Made by a program: the position numbers and the translations under genes. DNA of 64,000 nucleotides, from positions 40,359,691 to 40,423,690 of the forward strand of contig NC_134278.1 in assembly GCF_949628215.1 (NCBI RefSeq), given 5' to 3'. Each line of letters begins with the position of its first letter. Position 1 is the stretch's first letter. The DNA comes from Phalacrocorax aristotelis (lineage: Eukaryota; Chordata; Aves; Suliformes; Phalacrocoracidae). This document shows positions 10,801-22,247 of this stretch, one piece after another. Under the pieces are notes generated by a model that did not search any database, was not told the origin of the DNA, and saw only the letters and a program-made list of their open reading frames with translations.

Positions 10801-13800
10801 AAACACGGTGCAGAATAAGGTTTCCGTAGATACCAAAGAAGTGTTTGTAAGTATTTTGAAGGGAAACCTATTTCTTCTTAATTATAAGAAATAACTACTT
10901 TGCCAGTATGTTTTTGCATAATTTATGTTAAGAAAAAGGCTACGTTGTTTTCTTCCTATTATAACAGCATCTGTGATTTTTGAAGGGGCAACTAAACTAA
11001 AAGACTTGATCTCAAGGTAAAAGAAAAGCGAGGTACAGAGAGGGGGTGAATGGAATAAATGGTATTTTACTGTAAGTGTTGAGTCATTTGTCAGTATTTG
11101 TAGACTTACAGTGATATTTTCCTGGTTTGTGCAAATCTCCTCATGTTCCTTGCAGAAAGAGTACGATCACAATGATGACAGGAAACAGCACTACAGACCG
11201 TGATTCTCTTAAAATCCTTTCAGATAGCAATTCCTGTAATTACAATATGACTCCTTGATCAAATTTTTCTAAAGAAATCAGGTTCTGTGATGGGGGTTTC
11301 ACCCTCTTTGGCCCTCCTGATAGCTTCTGAGCCTGTTGTCCAGTTTCAGTCAAATCTGTCAGAGCCCAGAGATCTCAAAATATGTCATTTTCTGCAAGTT
11401 TTGTGAGCAACCAGACACAGTTAGAGCCCTCCTAAGATCAAGTCTGAAACAGGAATGCCACAATTACCTGCTGGTTTGTGTGCTGTCTGGCCAGTGAGCA
11501 GCCATGTACCTCTGCACCATCGATGCTCTGTACTATTTCACCCTTAGTTGGGAGCTGCAGAACATGGGAGGGAGGTGTTGGAGGAATGAGTGATGCGAAC
11601 TGCAGGTATTGTGAGGGAGGGTGCTCGATGACCCTGTGAAAACCTGGGATTATTGTGATGGCAAGTTGTGAAGGAAATGGGAGAGAAATATGTCAGAAAC
11701 CAGCTTCATTTAATTCACTTTTCATGGAAGAACTCATTATTTTGTGTGATATGTCTATCATTTTAATTCTTTGTAGTTAACTGTTGAACTAGCATGCAGT
11801 TCATACATATGTTACACTACATTTCATCCTTCTAAACAAATAATTAGAGGGCAGATAAAGTCTACTGTGGAGGAAGGAGGAAGGAAGATCATGCCCCCCC
11901 CCCGAGTATTTTCCACACTTCCCATAAGGGCATCTGAGCTGGAAACTCATGGGAATGGCACGTAGAGGTATATCTCAGATGTGATCTGATGCTTCAGTTT
12001 ATGTGTGCTTGTGGTTTTATAAGTCAGATGTTCTTATTTGGGGAACATTTTCCCCTCTCGTCCAGCTGCTCAAAGCGTTTTTGTCTCTTTAATATCTTCA
12101 TGGGGCTTAAGTGACTGATGTACATGTCACCATTTTCCCTAGAAGCTGTCTGCTGTTGTCTGCTTCCTTCCTAGATTTTCTTCTCTCTTCAGCTTTGTTA
12201 GTTGTTTTTTCCACTCTGCTGAAGACAGAATACGTAATGTCTTGATTTCAGGTCTTTTGCAGGTAGAGATTTCTCTATGAACATACCATTTGAATAGTCC
12301 TTCTTATCTTCAGCTAGTTGCTGAGAAGCTGGATCCTCTACAAATGTAGAGAAGCAGGGCACTCTGCGTTTTGAAAACTGTAGGATGAGGCCTATATTTG
12401 TAGTAAACATTTGCTTTAGGAAATATAGTACATTTCATTAATATTCTTTGTTTATTCTAGTAAGAATGATTTTGATCTTGCTGCCCGCCCTTTAGTTTCT
12501 TCCATTTTTGTAACCATAACATTTCCACAGCGTTAGTGATGCAGATGAATTCCAGAGCTGACTCTGTTCTTACAATGTTGATAACATGCATAAAATATAA
12601 TGTTGTTAAGGTGCATTTCAGATTTGTTGAATCTCCCCCCATAAATGCTCTGTGTGTTTAGACGTAACAGGGCTCATTTTGTGTCGCTGTCATTGAAATC
12701 TGCGTTAAGACCCACAGCTCATTGGCTGCTTCTGTATGCGTGTGCACCCGTATGTCAGCATCACTGCTGGGAATGGCAGCTGCCAGTTTTGCCCTGCACC
12801 CTGTACCACTCTGAAGAGGTTTGCACACCATGAATCTGACACACGCAGTGGCTCAGGCGCTGTGGTACTAAGTCACTCTGGCAGCAGGGTAGACAAAATA
12901 ACAAAGCCTGATAGTTTGTACGTATGGGTGTGGTTCTACAGGTGGGGTTTTCCTTCACTGGGTAGTTAACCAGGTGCATTTCTTCTGGTCCTTCTTATTC
13001 CCGTACGCCTTATTTTCAGTTATCAACTGTATTGTCGGTGAAGCGCTCAATTCCAAGCATGGTCTCAGAGTAACATACTTGGGAAAGGCTTTGGAGTAAA
13101 ATGTAGAAAAGTACCATTCTGGCCAACGGCCATACGTGCTGGATGTACGTGCCTTGGGCATACGTGATGGGAGTCCTTTCACAGTGCCCAGGAGTTCACC
13201 TGGAATCTCTGGATGCTGAAGGCCTTGGAGATCAACCCAGCTTTGTTCCTAGCAGGGATCGTTGTGCCAGCAGTTGGGTTATGCTGCAGATACAAAACAA
13301 ATCTGGATTTCAGATCTTCTCTTTTATTTTCTAGCCTCTCTTTGTTGCACTTTCTAACCTCTGGAGTGGCTTTCAGGATGAGATACTACTGCTGAGCTTC
13401 CTCACAAATATGACTAACACTCTCCAACAGTTCTCGGAAATCCAGTCACAGCTTTTTCCTGAGGAAGTCCTAGCATCTCTTCTGGAAGGAGTGACTGTGA
13501 AAACTGATGAGGAAAGGATAAGAGAAACCATGGGTACTGGAAGTTATTACTTTTTTTGTTTTCCTTAAATTTCCAAGATTTTTTGGTTTGAATTTTATTT
13601 ACAGAAGGTGCTACACATTGATTTTTTAATAATAAGATTTTGCACAGTAAATTAAAATGAGTCTTGTAGCATGTGGATTTATTTTTCATGTTGTGTAGTT
13701 TTGGCTTTTATTTTTATATATAAAATTAAAATATAGCTACCTTATAAAAATGACAGAATGATCAGAGAATAATATTTTTACTTTTTTTTTACATTTTTAA

Positions 13801-16800
13801 GTTTGTTTATGTCTTTTTATGCCTTTCAGAACTTCTGAAATGGAGGGGGGAATAAAAAAGCTAATTTAACACAGCTTTGGTTACCAGAAGTATTTGTTTG
13901 TAAGATGGTGACCCTAGTAACCAAGTTGTACGCCAGGGGATTTGTAACGTGAGTGGGTGAAAACAAAACAGAAGAATAAGATACTACCTTCCTGTTGTCA
14001 TCCCATTTCCAAAGAAAATTGTTACTACAAAAGAAGCTGGCTGCACAGGCTCCTGCAGGACTGATTTTCAGTAGGATCTCTCTTAAGCAGGGCTAAAGTT
14101 TAGCTTTTGGGATCTTGGCACTGCAGGTCATCCTGTGAAGGCCACAGTAATCCGGTCATCCTGTGGCATTATTATATTTTAAAGATCTGATATTTTGTCA
14201 TTGAAATCCTTCTTTTGTTAAACCTTTTCTTAGGAACCAGAGTGAATGTTTCTGATTTCAAGAACCGAGAATGGCTTTTTCCAGACACTACTGATAATTT
14301 TGACCAGTTGCTAATCCAGTACCATGGCTTCTGTGCACATGCAATTGGTGTGAAAGGCCTCACCCTCCCAGGTATGCTTTGTTGCTAGGTCTTTTCCATA
14401 CTTTATATGTGAACAAGCACTACTGAAAATGTAAAGACATGTTCTGAATGCACCGTCTTATGTCAAAGCTGGAGTACTCTATTTTCATGTTTGTAATTTT
14501 CACCTCAGATAACTTATTTCCCCCATTAAAGTATTTTTCTTTTCAAAATGCACAAATAAACTGCCCTAAATAGAAAGTAGGGGGGCTTCAAGAGAACGTA
14601 GGCATGAGCAAGCAGAGGCAGAAACAAGCTGAGATGGATAAACGTTTCCTCCTGCTGTATGTGCATTTGTATAACCTACACTGCAGCTGAATCCAGGTTT
14701 GCTTATTGTCGTTAATGTGTTTTAATACAGGCATAGGCAAATGGCCATTCCTTCTATTTTGTGTATCTGTCTGTGGCAAACAGACCCCTTCATGCCTACA
14801 TCATAGGTATTTTTAAACAGTGGATATAAAGTACCAAAAATCTTCTCTGAAAAGAATGCAAAAGTGCACTCAATTAAGTCCACTAATCATAGGATATTTT
14901 TTCTCTGTCTTCTAGCATCATTTGTCTTGAAAGCAAGCCTTATTTCAGCTACCCCATCAGTTCATGTTTTCTGCCTCCCTATCCTTTTAGAACCTATCCA
15001 TATAGAACCTTTTTAAACCTACAGGAGGTTGGGAGGAAAATACTGCTATTTCTTGGCATTATTAAAAATAGATATTTTAACGGCAATGTAAATCACTTAC
15101 ACTTGTGTAGTATTGCATATGAGAAGACCTGTCCTGGGTTGGACTGAAGGTCTCCCAAGCTCTGATCCAATTTCTGGGTCTGGCCAGTCATGAATGTTTG
15201 AAAACCATGAGAAATCCAGTAAGAATGATCCTTCCCTGTTCTAGCAGTCAGTGGTTATGGGAATTCCTCAGATCAATGTTGTGTCTGTACCTTCCTGTTG
15301 AATAATCCTTGACAGAGGTTTTTCACTTATCTCATGGGTTTTTGAATCCATTTAAAGTCTGCCATGGCATATTCTTATTGTCAAAAAGTCACACAATTAG
15401 TCACACAATAGATATTATGAATAGGTACCTCTTTTTGAGATGCTTTTAAGCTCTGGCTTGATAATTTCATCAAAGACCTGATAGTCTTTCTATTGGGAAA
15501 ATTAGCAAATAGTAATTTTATATTGCACACAGTTCATGGTTTTACAACCCTGTATCACATTATTTCTCTTCAGTCACTTCTTTTTAGTGCTGCAGAGGCC
15601 TCTTTGTTTAACACCTCCTGTGAAAGGCTCTCCAAGCCTCTGATCACTCCCAACTCCCTTCATTTTACTTTTTCTTACTCTGTTGTGTTGGAACAAAATG
15701 TATTATAATAAATGTAGCATATAGGTTGTTATAATGTACATTTTTTTCTCCCCCTCTGTTTGCATCCCAGTAATTCCTGACATTCTTTTTGCTTTTTTTG
15801 ATTACCACTGAGTGGTGCCATTTCATATTTTCAAGGCACCATCTATGATGAGTCTAGGTCTGTCCTGGGCAATGACAGCTGAAGCAGAGCCTGCCACTGT
15901 CCTTGAGCTCAATTTGAGTTGTCCTATATAAGTTATTTGGCCTTTGTTGACATTTTCTCTGTTAGTTTGTTGTCCAGCTTGTCAGCTGCCTCATCTGCTT
16001 CTTCATTTAATTTGAGCGTTACGCCCTTTGGCATATTGGTATAAATGGACTGTTGATCTGCAAACAAATATTTGCTGGAGATTATAGGGGAAACATTTGA
16101 GGGTATGGGCAATGTTTTCTTATGCCTTTGCTTTAGGTCTTTTGTCTGTTGGTTTTGTGACAGACACGCACTAAGGCATGCTGGATGTGAACTGATCAGA
16201 AGCAGTTGTACTGATGTAACAAAATAGACTTTTTTATATTTGAAAAGCTTACTTTAAGGGATTTATTCTGATTTCAGAAAAAAAGGAAGTGAAACTGCCT
16301 TGAGGGAAACACAGAATCTTGATTACAAGTGTCATTCGTATTGCATATCGTGCTGTTTGCTATTTTATTTTGTGGGGTTTGTTCTGGTTGTTTTTAGGAA
16401 ATCCTGCTATTGGAATTTTGAAGCACAGGGAGAAATATTATGTTTTCAGTTCCCCAGAAGCTGCATACATCTTTGCTCAAGATCCAGATAAGTTCATTCA
16501 GCTGAATATAGAAAAAGCAAAAGAACATGCAGAGCTAATTCAACTGCTTGATCTTCGTCATCAGTTTGAATACCTTGCTCCGTACACACAGGTACGCATT
16601 GCCCTTGCCTTTTACTGAACAGCTGGTGGGTCGCTGGTTGGTCTGTCCTTTCTAGAACATGAAGAGAACAGGTGAGAGCCATCTTTAGAAAAGAAGTATA
16701 ATCATCTGCCTATCATACCGAATGTCTGGAGGTCCATCTTTTCCAGGTCTTCAGGGTGTTGGTAAGAAACATTTTCCCTTAATGTTGTTCTCACCTTCGT

Positions 16801-19800
16801 AGGAGAATATGTAGACCCAAAGGATTCTAGCAGCGATAAGAGCTGGTCGTCCTTAGCCTAGGAAAATCCTGTCTCTGATGGTTTTTTCCTCATTTTTGCA
16901 AAAGTAGCTTAAATGGACAGTAAATAAATGCAACAGAAGATAAGCCATATAACACATTAACTGGAGCTTTAGCTCAGCAGTTAATCAGTGTGTGCTGGAT
17001 AAGGGTGTAGTGGTAGCTGGGGACAGGAATTATGGAATATATTTCAAAATGAAAGGGGACTCATTAATAGTGAATGCAACAGTGCTACCGTGTGAAATCC
17101 AAAGACTTGATTTGAATTTGTAGACATTCTCTGTCATACATTGTGAATTCTAGGTCCCTAGCAATGCAAAGCGTGTAGTCATGAACTGGCCCTTGGTGAG
17201 AAAGATATGGTTTATATCCCGGCTCTGGCAGAGATTATGATTTGTGATTTTTAGTCCATTCATGAAGATAAACTGAGTTGCCTGCATCATAAAGCACTGT
17301 TGGTGATGGTGGTGAGATCCTCTTTTATCAAAATCAAATGATTAAAGCACTCACCTGGGATGTGGGAGTCTGAAATTCAGCTGTGGCCCTTGCCGCAAGG
17401 ATTTTCTGTCAGAAATGAAACCTACCAAATTCTTAATGGTTTCTTCCTTTATAGCAGGGGCAGGGGGAACACAAATATTTTTAATGTTAAAAACTCCATC
17501 CACTTGCAGTTTGCAGGTTTTTCTTTGCTTTTGAAAGTAGCATATCCGTATGGTGTTTTTCTTAGATGTCTGTGTTCCTTGTTAATACCTTGCTCAGTTT
17601 TGGGTTCTTTTTCATCCAGGCCAGGAATACAGAAAAATGGTTGATGAAACCAACCACAAAATGTGACGGTAGTACTCAAACTGATACTCATATCTTGCCT
17701 CCAACTATTGTGACGTCCTATGAATGGAATGAATGGGAACTGAGAAGAAAAGCTATAAAATTGGTTTGTATTGTTATTGCCAGGTTTCATTGTTGAATAA
17801 CAAAGTACAGAATTATTGTAAACTTTTGTTCCTTGCAACATAAATCTAACCTTATTCAAAGATGCACACTTGTGTTAGAACTGGCTCAATACTTTTTTCC
17901 CAGGTATTTTCTCTCCATATTTCTAGACTTTCTTATTCTCCCACTTTTTCCATATTTTTCCCCAACATTTTGAGCAGTGCTTCTACTGCCATGTCCATTC
18001 ATTCCAAATTTTTCTTTTGCCTTCTTTAAGCAATAAGGGTTTGTTGGTTAGCACTGAACTTAGGTTTCCCTACATTCAAATAAATTTAACAGTTTGAAGA
18101 TATCGCTATATACTTTCTTTGTAAAAAAAAATTGCAGAAAATTTTGGGTCAGGTGAGCCTTTATTGCAAGTTGAGCAATTTATACATTAAGATTCATCAC
18201 CACCAGGTAAGAAGAGAAGAGTGTAGTAACTGGCAGAGAAGAAATGTAGTAACTGGCAGGCAGAATTTTTAGGAATAGTTAGGATGTGTTTGACCCTGCA
18301 GAAGCTTTCTTTGGGCTGATTTATCCATCCTTGAAAGGCATCAAAGCATGAAGCCTTTTTTTCATTTTATCCTGATTCTTCATGTTTGCTAAAACAAATT
18401 CTGCTTTTTTGGAAAAAAAAAAAATTCCCTCTTTCATGTAGGGCCAATCCAGAGAGGTAAGACCCAGAGCAAGTAGGCTTCCTGTTGTATATATAATCCA
18501 TTGGAAATGTCCGTTATACTCTCATGATGATTTTCTGATGGATTGGAAATCACAGTCTGTCCACAGAAGGTTAGCCACATACATAAAAGCTTTTAAAGTA
18601 ACAGTGTGTATTTAAAAAGCTTCTTTCTATGGTTTGCCAGCACATGCAGTTGTCAAGGTGTAGCACCTGATTTTCACAATTCAGTCAAAGTGAGACAGAG
18701 ACCTAACTAGTGGAGCCTGGAAAATATTTTGACTCATGCTGATACGAACACCGAATTTGGCCAACTCAGTCACTCTCCAGCTTCCACTGCCTCAAGTCTC
18801 CACTGACTGGACTGGACTGGACTCCAGGGACTTTCTCACTTACATGTAGGGGTCTGGATCCCACCACATGAGACTGGATTGCGTGTATTTTGATGACAAC
18901 ATTATGTCATATGATTTACAATGGTTTACATCATGGCTGACATAGAAGGTTCACTGGAATGACAAACATTTTGTTGTTTCAAGTGCTGACTTTGTAATAT
19001 TAACACTTTGTGAAAAGTGGTTTTGTTGTACCTACAGCAGTTTCTGTGATTAAACAGAGCCTGAATCATAAATTACCTTGCCTTTTGCCCCTTGCCAAGG
19101 GGTTAATAAGCAATGTCTTGAAAGAAGGCATTTTTTCCCTTTTGTCTAGTACTTTGTGACACCAACACCTAAACTTCATCACATTTGGTTTGAAACCAGA
19201 CAAATGCTTGAGTCTGCGGTTTGGTTATCCACAGTACTCGGGGTCCTCAAGCTTGTTTTAGGTTTCAGATGCCTAAAGAGATTTACCTGCCTGCCATCCC
19301 ATTCAGTGTGCTGTCAGACTGATTGAAATTAATTTGAGTCACTGGAAGAGCTTAACACCAAAACATCATTTTATTCTGACAAAACACAGGCTCCAGCATT
19401 TAACAAAATTTGAAGCACGGTGGCCAAAGGAAAACATGAAAGCAGTAAGAGGCTGACTTGAAATTGTGTGGGCTACATACAGTGCTGTTCACACAGCCTG
19501 TTAGTTCAGGAGTTACCAAATCACCGTTGCAACCGTCTATGGGCAGTAGGGTAAAGCGGGCCATGTTCCAGGTTTGTGAAGCCTGGGGGATGTAAAATAT
19601 ACAAACACACTTAACTATACACTAGTGCTAAAGTGTTCAAACAAAATTTTGCTTCATCTGATTCTTTTTGTGTCTTTAGGCCAATTTGCGCCGCAAATTA
19701 ACTCATGCCATGCAGACTGATCTCAGCCATATGAGAAGAGAGAACTCCACCCAAGTGTACTTGCCGAAAGATGTCAGCACGCAGACTAAGCGTGACAGCT

Positions 19801-19910
19801 CCAGCAATGTACCCAGACCACAGATTTTCTTGGAAGGTCTCCGAGGAGGATCATCTCCTACTACTCATATGGTCAAAGTAGACTTAACAAGAGCAGTAGA
19901 CGAAACCTAA
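4774..19910 (+). CDS. CFAP206: CFAP206, cilia and flagella associated protein 206 (complete)
   Basis: Axonemal protein of motile cilia and sperm flagella. In ciliates the orthologue is needed for radial spoke 2 and docking of a dynein, and loss in mice harms sperm flagella and cilia (family knowledge). Joined coding exons: 4774-4881, 6538-6621, 6975-7065, 8140-8328, 8598-8756, 9684-9892, 10727-10846, 13335-13533, 14234-14371, 16398-16591, 17620-17763, 19680-19910. They total 1866 nt (621 aa plus stop); human has about 622. All junctions are GT-AG and phases close. The start ATG follows the acceptor by one base and gives the conserved N-terminus around IIREIGQEC. Recognisable conserved blocks include YRKIISYVL, ALQSVFPQAE, KEALFNVRQYE, NREWLFP, ILPPTIV, YEWNEWELRRKAIKL and VPRPQI. 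The C-terminus has TQT-type motifs (residues 515-519 and 578-582). No membrane segment or signal peptide is seen. Confidence 0.97.
6538..6621 (+). CDS. CFAP206: CFAP206 coding exon 2 (residues 37-64)
   Basis: Acceptor tctccag|gtg, donor ccag|gtaatt, phase 0 at both ends. Encodes VKAVVLDP through ENLIQ. Confidence 0.95.
6975..7065 (+). CDS. CFAP206: CFAP206 coding exon 3 (residues 65-95)
   Basis: Acceptor ctccttag, donor ccgag|gtaata, ends in phase 1. Encodes the MQVYFDMNYANR block shared with mammals. Confidence 0.95.
8140..8328 (+). CDS. CFAP206: CFAP206 coding exon 4 (residues 95-158)
   Basis: Acceptor ccttcctag, donor acag|gtcagt, phase 1 in and 1 out. Encodes LYRKIISYVLL and GLGSPTDIE. 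Confidence 0.95.
8598..8756 (+). CDS. CFAP206: CFAP206 coding exon 5 (residues 158-211)
   Basis: Acceptor cttctag, donor gact|gtaagt. Encodes AALQSVFPQAE and LVTGIRLYN, both strongly conserved. Confidence 0.95.
9684..9892 (+). CDS. CFAP206: CFAP206 coding exon 6 (residues 211-280)
   Basis: Acceptor ataaacag, donor tctg|gtgaga, ends in phase 0. Encodes KEALFNVRQYEAF. Read-through past the donor stays open for 34 codons to a stop at 9995-9997 with two AATAAA hexamers nearby (see findings). Confidence 0.95.
9993..10007 (+). terminator. Possible intronic polyadenylation signals (CFAP206)
   Basis: Two AATAAA hexamers (9993-9998 and 10002-10007) follow directly on the in-frame read-through stop after the sixth coding exon. 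Use is inferred from position only. Confidence 0.25.
10727..10846 (+). CDS. CFAP206: CFAP206 coding exon 7 (residues 281-320)
   Basis: Acceptor ctttccag, donor gttt|gtaagt, 40 codons in phase 0. Encodes ITSAQEVEKMNVQF, matching the mammalian ITGAQEVE segment. Confidence 0.93.
10847..13334 (+). other. CFAP206 intron of about 2.5 kb
   Basis: The largest CFAP206 intron. No exon-like block, gene or recognised repeat was seen apart from a short C-run near 11893. The other longer introns (4882-6537, 14372-16397, 17764-19679) are likewise plain; the last has a 24-bp near-tandem duplication near 18212-18262 containing tgtagtaactggcag twice. Confidence 0.5.
13335..13533 (+). CDS. CFAP206: CFAP206 coding exon 8 (residues 321-387)
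   Basis: Acceptor attttctag, donor catgg|gtactg, ends in phase 1. Encodes FVALSNLWSGFQDE and TVKTDEERI. It diverges more from the human protein than the other exons. Confidence 0.92.
14234..14371 (+). CDS. CFAP206: CFAP206 coding exon 9 (residues 387-433)
   Basis: Acceptor ttcttag, donor cccag|gtatgc. Encodes RVNVSDF, EWLFPDTTDNF and LLIQYHGFCAH. Confidence 0.95.
16398..16591 (+). CDS. CFAP206: CFAP206 coding exon 10 (residues 433-497)
   Basis: Acceptor gtttttag, donor acacag|gtacgc, ends in phase 0. Encodes GNPAIGILKHREKYYVF, which matches the mammalian GNPAIGILKYKEKYYTF. Confidence 0.95.
17620..17763 (+). CDS. CFAP206: CFAP206 coding exon 11 (residues 498-545)
   Basis: Acceptor tcatccag, donor aaattg|gtttgt, 48 codons in phase 0. 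Encodes the first TQT motif (17671-17685) and the conserved YEWNEWELRRKAIKL. Confidence 0.95.
19680..19910 (+). CDS. CFAP206: CFAP206 terminal coding exon (residues 546-621)
   Basis: Acceptor gtgtctttag. Encodes MQTDLSHMRREN, a second TQT motif at 19776-19790, VPRPQI and the conserved end DLTRAVDET before TAA (19908-19910). An ATTAAA at 19951-19956 could serve as a close polyadenylation signal. Confidence 0.96.
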   Translation, partial: ANLRRKLTHAMQTDLSHMRRENSTQVYLPKDVSTQTKRDSSSNVPRPQIFLEGLRGGSSPTTHMVKVDLTRAVDET

Positions 19911-21760
19911 GTGAAAATGAGAAACCTAAAGATATATATTGAATATATATATTAAAATTCCTGCATATATCTGATTAAGATACAAAAAGTTTTACTGTGT
20001 CTGTTGATTCTAGGAGCAGTTGATTTATTTCATTGTGTTTATCTGTTGGTGCTGCTGACCAGCACTAAATGATAGGAATGATAAGCCTGAAACACCCAGA
20101 TTTTAAACAGCAATTTAGAATCAAGATGTTCCCAAAGACTTAAACTAACATTTAAATGTATAGTGTGTGTTCTGGGGTTTTCTTGAGGTTTTAATACAAT
20201 GATTGCTTGCTGAAACTGTTCTTAAGAGCCATGTCTTTGGAAAATGTAAGACAAATAGCTTTTACAAGATACAGGGCCAGTGCTGTAGCTCTGACTGAGG
20301 TGTAATTCCCATTGGTGTGAAACAAAACCTATCCCAAGAGCGTCGCCTGAATGTCACAGCTCCACCTTAGAGGAGAATCGTCAAGAAGGTAAAACCAGCA
20401 AAATGTGATCAGCCTGGGTCCTTGGGCGGGTCTGTTTGTGCTGCTGTAACCCCGAGCGTCTTTTCATGGTAATGGGCATTACGAGCATAGGCCAAGGCAG
20501 GGAGGTTGATAGGAGGGAATCCAGCTTGGGTGGCTCTGGCAGGCTTGTAAGTCTCTAGTAATGTCTGTATTCGTTGGCTAAACAGTGTGCTGGTCAGCAC
20601 GTGGGAAACCATAGGAACTTGACTTTGCGGCATCTTTCTCAAAGCTCCGTTTCACTTCTGGTTGAAACACTAAAGCACAACAGGAAAAGGCTTTTAGCTT
20701 TATTTCATTGTGGCAGTGAAATATGCACCAGGTCTGATCACAGCAACTGCAGCTAGTATTTCTTTTTGTGACAACCTGAATCATTTGAGCTTTAAGATGA
20801 AACATCTTCTCAATTGGAAGTAGGGTGTACTTTAAAAGAGAGATACTTTTCATGACAACAAAGAGCTCCACAAATTATTTTAAGTATCCTCCACAAAAAT
20901 TATTATTAGCAAAAAGTCCAGGTGTGCAACTGTGATTGCCATAGAGGGTACTAAGGTTTCTAAGTCTCTTTTTTGGTCGGGTGCAGCGTAGTACAGCGTC
21001 GTTTCCCGGGTCACTGTTACACAAGCTTGTGACAATGAAGCTTGAAGATTCAGGTTGCTGGGTGATTTTGCAGTGGCATTGTGCAGGATAGCATTGTTTT
21101 TGTTTAACTATCTCCAAGGTATCTGGCTTCACTTTTTAAAGTTAAACAACTGGGACAAATCTACAAGGCATTATTAAAAAAAAAAAAAGGAGCAGAAGAG
21201 GAGCACAGAAAAAACTCAGCTAAATGGTTTCTGCTAGGTGATTTTCTCTTTTGTGAAAAAAACTTAAGCATCAGCAGCCAGATGTGCTGCTCCTGTTTTT
21301 CAACGAGCTGGCACTGATTTTTAGGTTTATTAATAAAAACATGAATGCTGTTACCAGCTGCAGCTTTTTTGTTGTTGTTCAGAGAAAATATGCTGTTGCT
21401 TCTTCATTAAATACTTCTTGTGATGTCCATGTATTTTTATCATTTGCTTTTAACTTTTTACGTTGAAGTTATTACTTTTAACCAGCCAAATGGTATTTTA
21501 AGAATACATAAGTACATGTATTTAAAAGAAAACTGATAAGTGAAAATCCCTTTTATCCCACTTGCTCTTTTCCATTTGGAGAAGCTACTGCAGTGTTGGA
21601 AAATACTGGGGAATACAATCGTAATAATCTGTTTTGACATGGCAGGAAAACATTGGTACGTGAGAGCTCGCTTCTGGCAGTGAGGCGTAGATGTGTGAGA
21701 TTCCCGGGTCTTTGCAGCCGATAAAATAGTTCAGGAAGAAAGCAGAAAAGCAGAAGTTGT
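19911..21760. other. CFAP206 3' end and CFAP206-SLC35A1 intergenic region
   Basis: Holds the CFAP206 3' UTR (end not determined) and about 1.8 kb with no recognised repeat. The only gene-like item is a small minus-strand ORF at 20409-20633. An AATAAA on the minus strand lies at 20024-20029. Confidence 0.5.
20409..20633 (-). CDS. Unrecognised small ORF antisense between genes (candidate)
   Basis: A 74-codon frame from ATG (20633-20631, A at -3) to TGA. The codons look coding-like: the frame is rich in GCC, CCT, CAT, TAC and AAG and lacks low complexity. The peptide is polar with a proline-rich end (QTDPPKDPG) and no membrane span. A possible acceptor (ctgaccag, exon side at about 20601) lies within it, so it could instead be the last exon of a spliced minus-strand transcript from the SLC35A1 CpG island. 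A minus-strand AATAAA lies about 380 bases downstream. I know no vertebrate gene at this place, and a frame this short can arise by chance. Confidence 0.2.
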   Translation of the reverse strand: MPQSQVPMVSHVLTSTLFSQRIQTLLETYKPARATQAGFPPINLPALAYARNAHYHEKTLGVTAAQTDPPKDPG

Positions 21761-21764
21761 TTTT

Positions 21765-21776
21765 CAAGATGGCGCC
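21765..21776 (+). promoter_or_regulatory. YY1-like site (CAAGATGGCGCC)
   Basis: Matches the AAGATGGCG core of the YY1 site typical of housekeeping TATA-less promoters; lies about 470 bases before the SLC35A1 ATG. Confidence 0.45.
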
Positions 21777-21835
21777 ATTCGTGTGAAAGGGGGACAACCC
21801 TCACTCGATGCCGGCTTGAACTTGGGGTTTTTCTT

Positions 21836-21843
21836 ATTTGCAT
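21836..21843 (+). promoter_or_regulatory. Perfect octamer motif (ATTTGCAT)
   Basis: Exact POU-factor octamer at the edge of the SLC35A1 CpG island. Function is inferred from the motif only. Confidence 0.35.
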
Positions 21844-22107
21844 CGGGTGACGCCGCCCTCGGGCAGCGCCCGATCGGGCGCTTCGCGCCCTCTGGAGCGG
21901 CGCCTTCCGAAAAACTTCTCTCCCCCCCCTCCTTATTTAAGTGCTAAAATCGGTAACGCCTGAGAGTGACCGGCCCCGACTAACAGGCGAGGGGGGCCTC
22001 CCCGCCCGCCAGGGGGCAGCCTGCCGCCGGGCCCCACCGCCGCCCTCCGCCTCCCGCCGCGGGAGCGGGGCAGAGAGGATATCTAGACGAGACGGACCTC
22101 CGACTCG

Positions 22108-22167
22108 ATGGTGTAGCGAGGGCGGCGGGGCGCTCTAGGCAGCCGCGTCGCACTCTATGGTGTAATG
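22108..22167 (+). promoter_or_regulatory. Upstream ORFs in the SLC35A1 leader
   Basis: Two minimal ORFs, each ATG-GTG-stop, lie in copies of a 13-base repeat (ACTCNATGGTGTA at 22103-22115 and 22152-22164). The second stop overlaps a third ATG (TAATG, 22163-22167) with G at -3 and G at +4. That third frame overlaps the true ATG at 22232 one base out of frame, runs across the first splice junction and ends in the second coding exon after 73 codons. These matter only if transcription begins upstream of 22108. Confidence 0.45.
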
Positions 22168-22231
22168 GGAGGAGCAGTGGAGCACGGCGGGCGGCTCCGG
22201 CCCGCCGCTCTTGGCACCTTCTGCGGGCACG

Positions 22232-22247
22232 ATGTCGTCTCCGAAAG
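22232..22247 (+). CDS. SLC35A1: SLC35A1 coding exon 1 (residues 1-5)
   Basis: ATG plus 13 bases; donor aaag|gtgagg, phase 1. Encodes MSSPK and the first base of Glu6. Confidence 0.9.

Noticed and set aside
21553-21843. 97-codon minus-strand frame from the octamer motif
   Set aside because: Starts in the promoter region, no recognisable domain, and codon use is not convincing; retained only as a possible divergent transcript.
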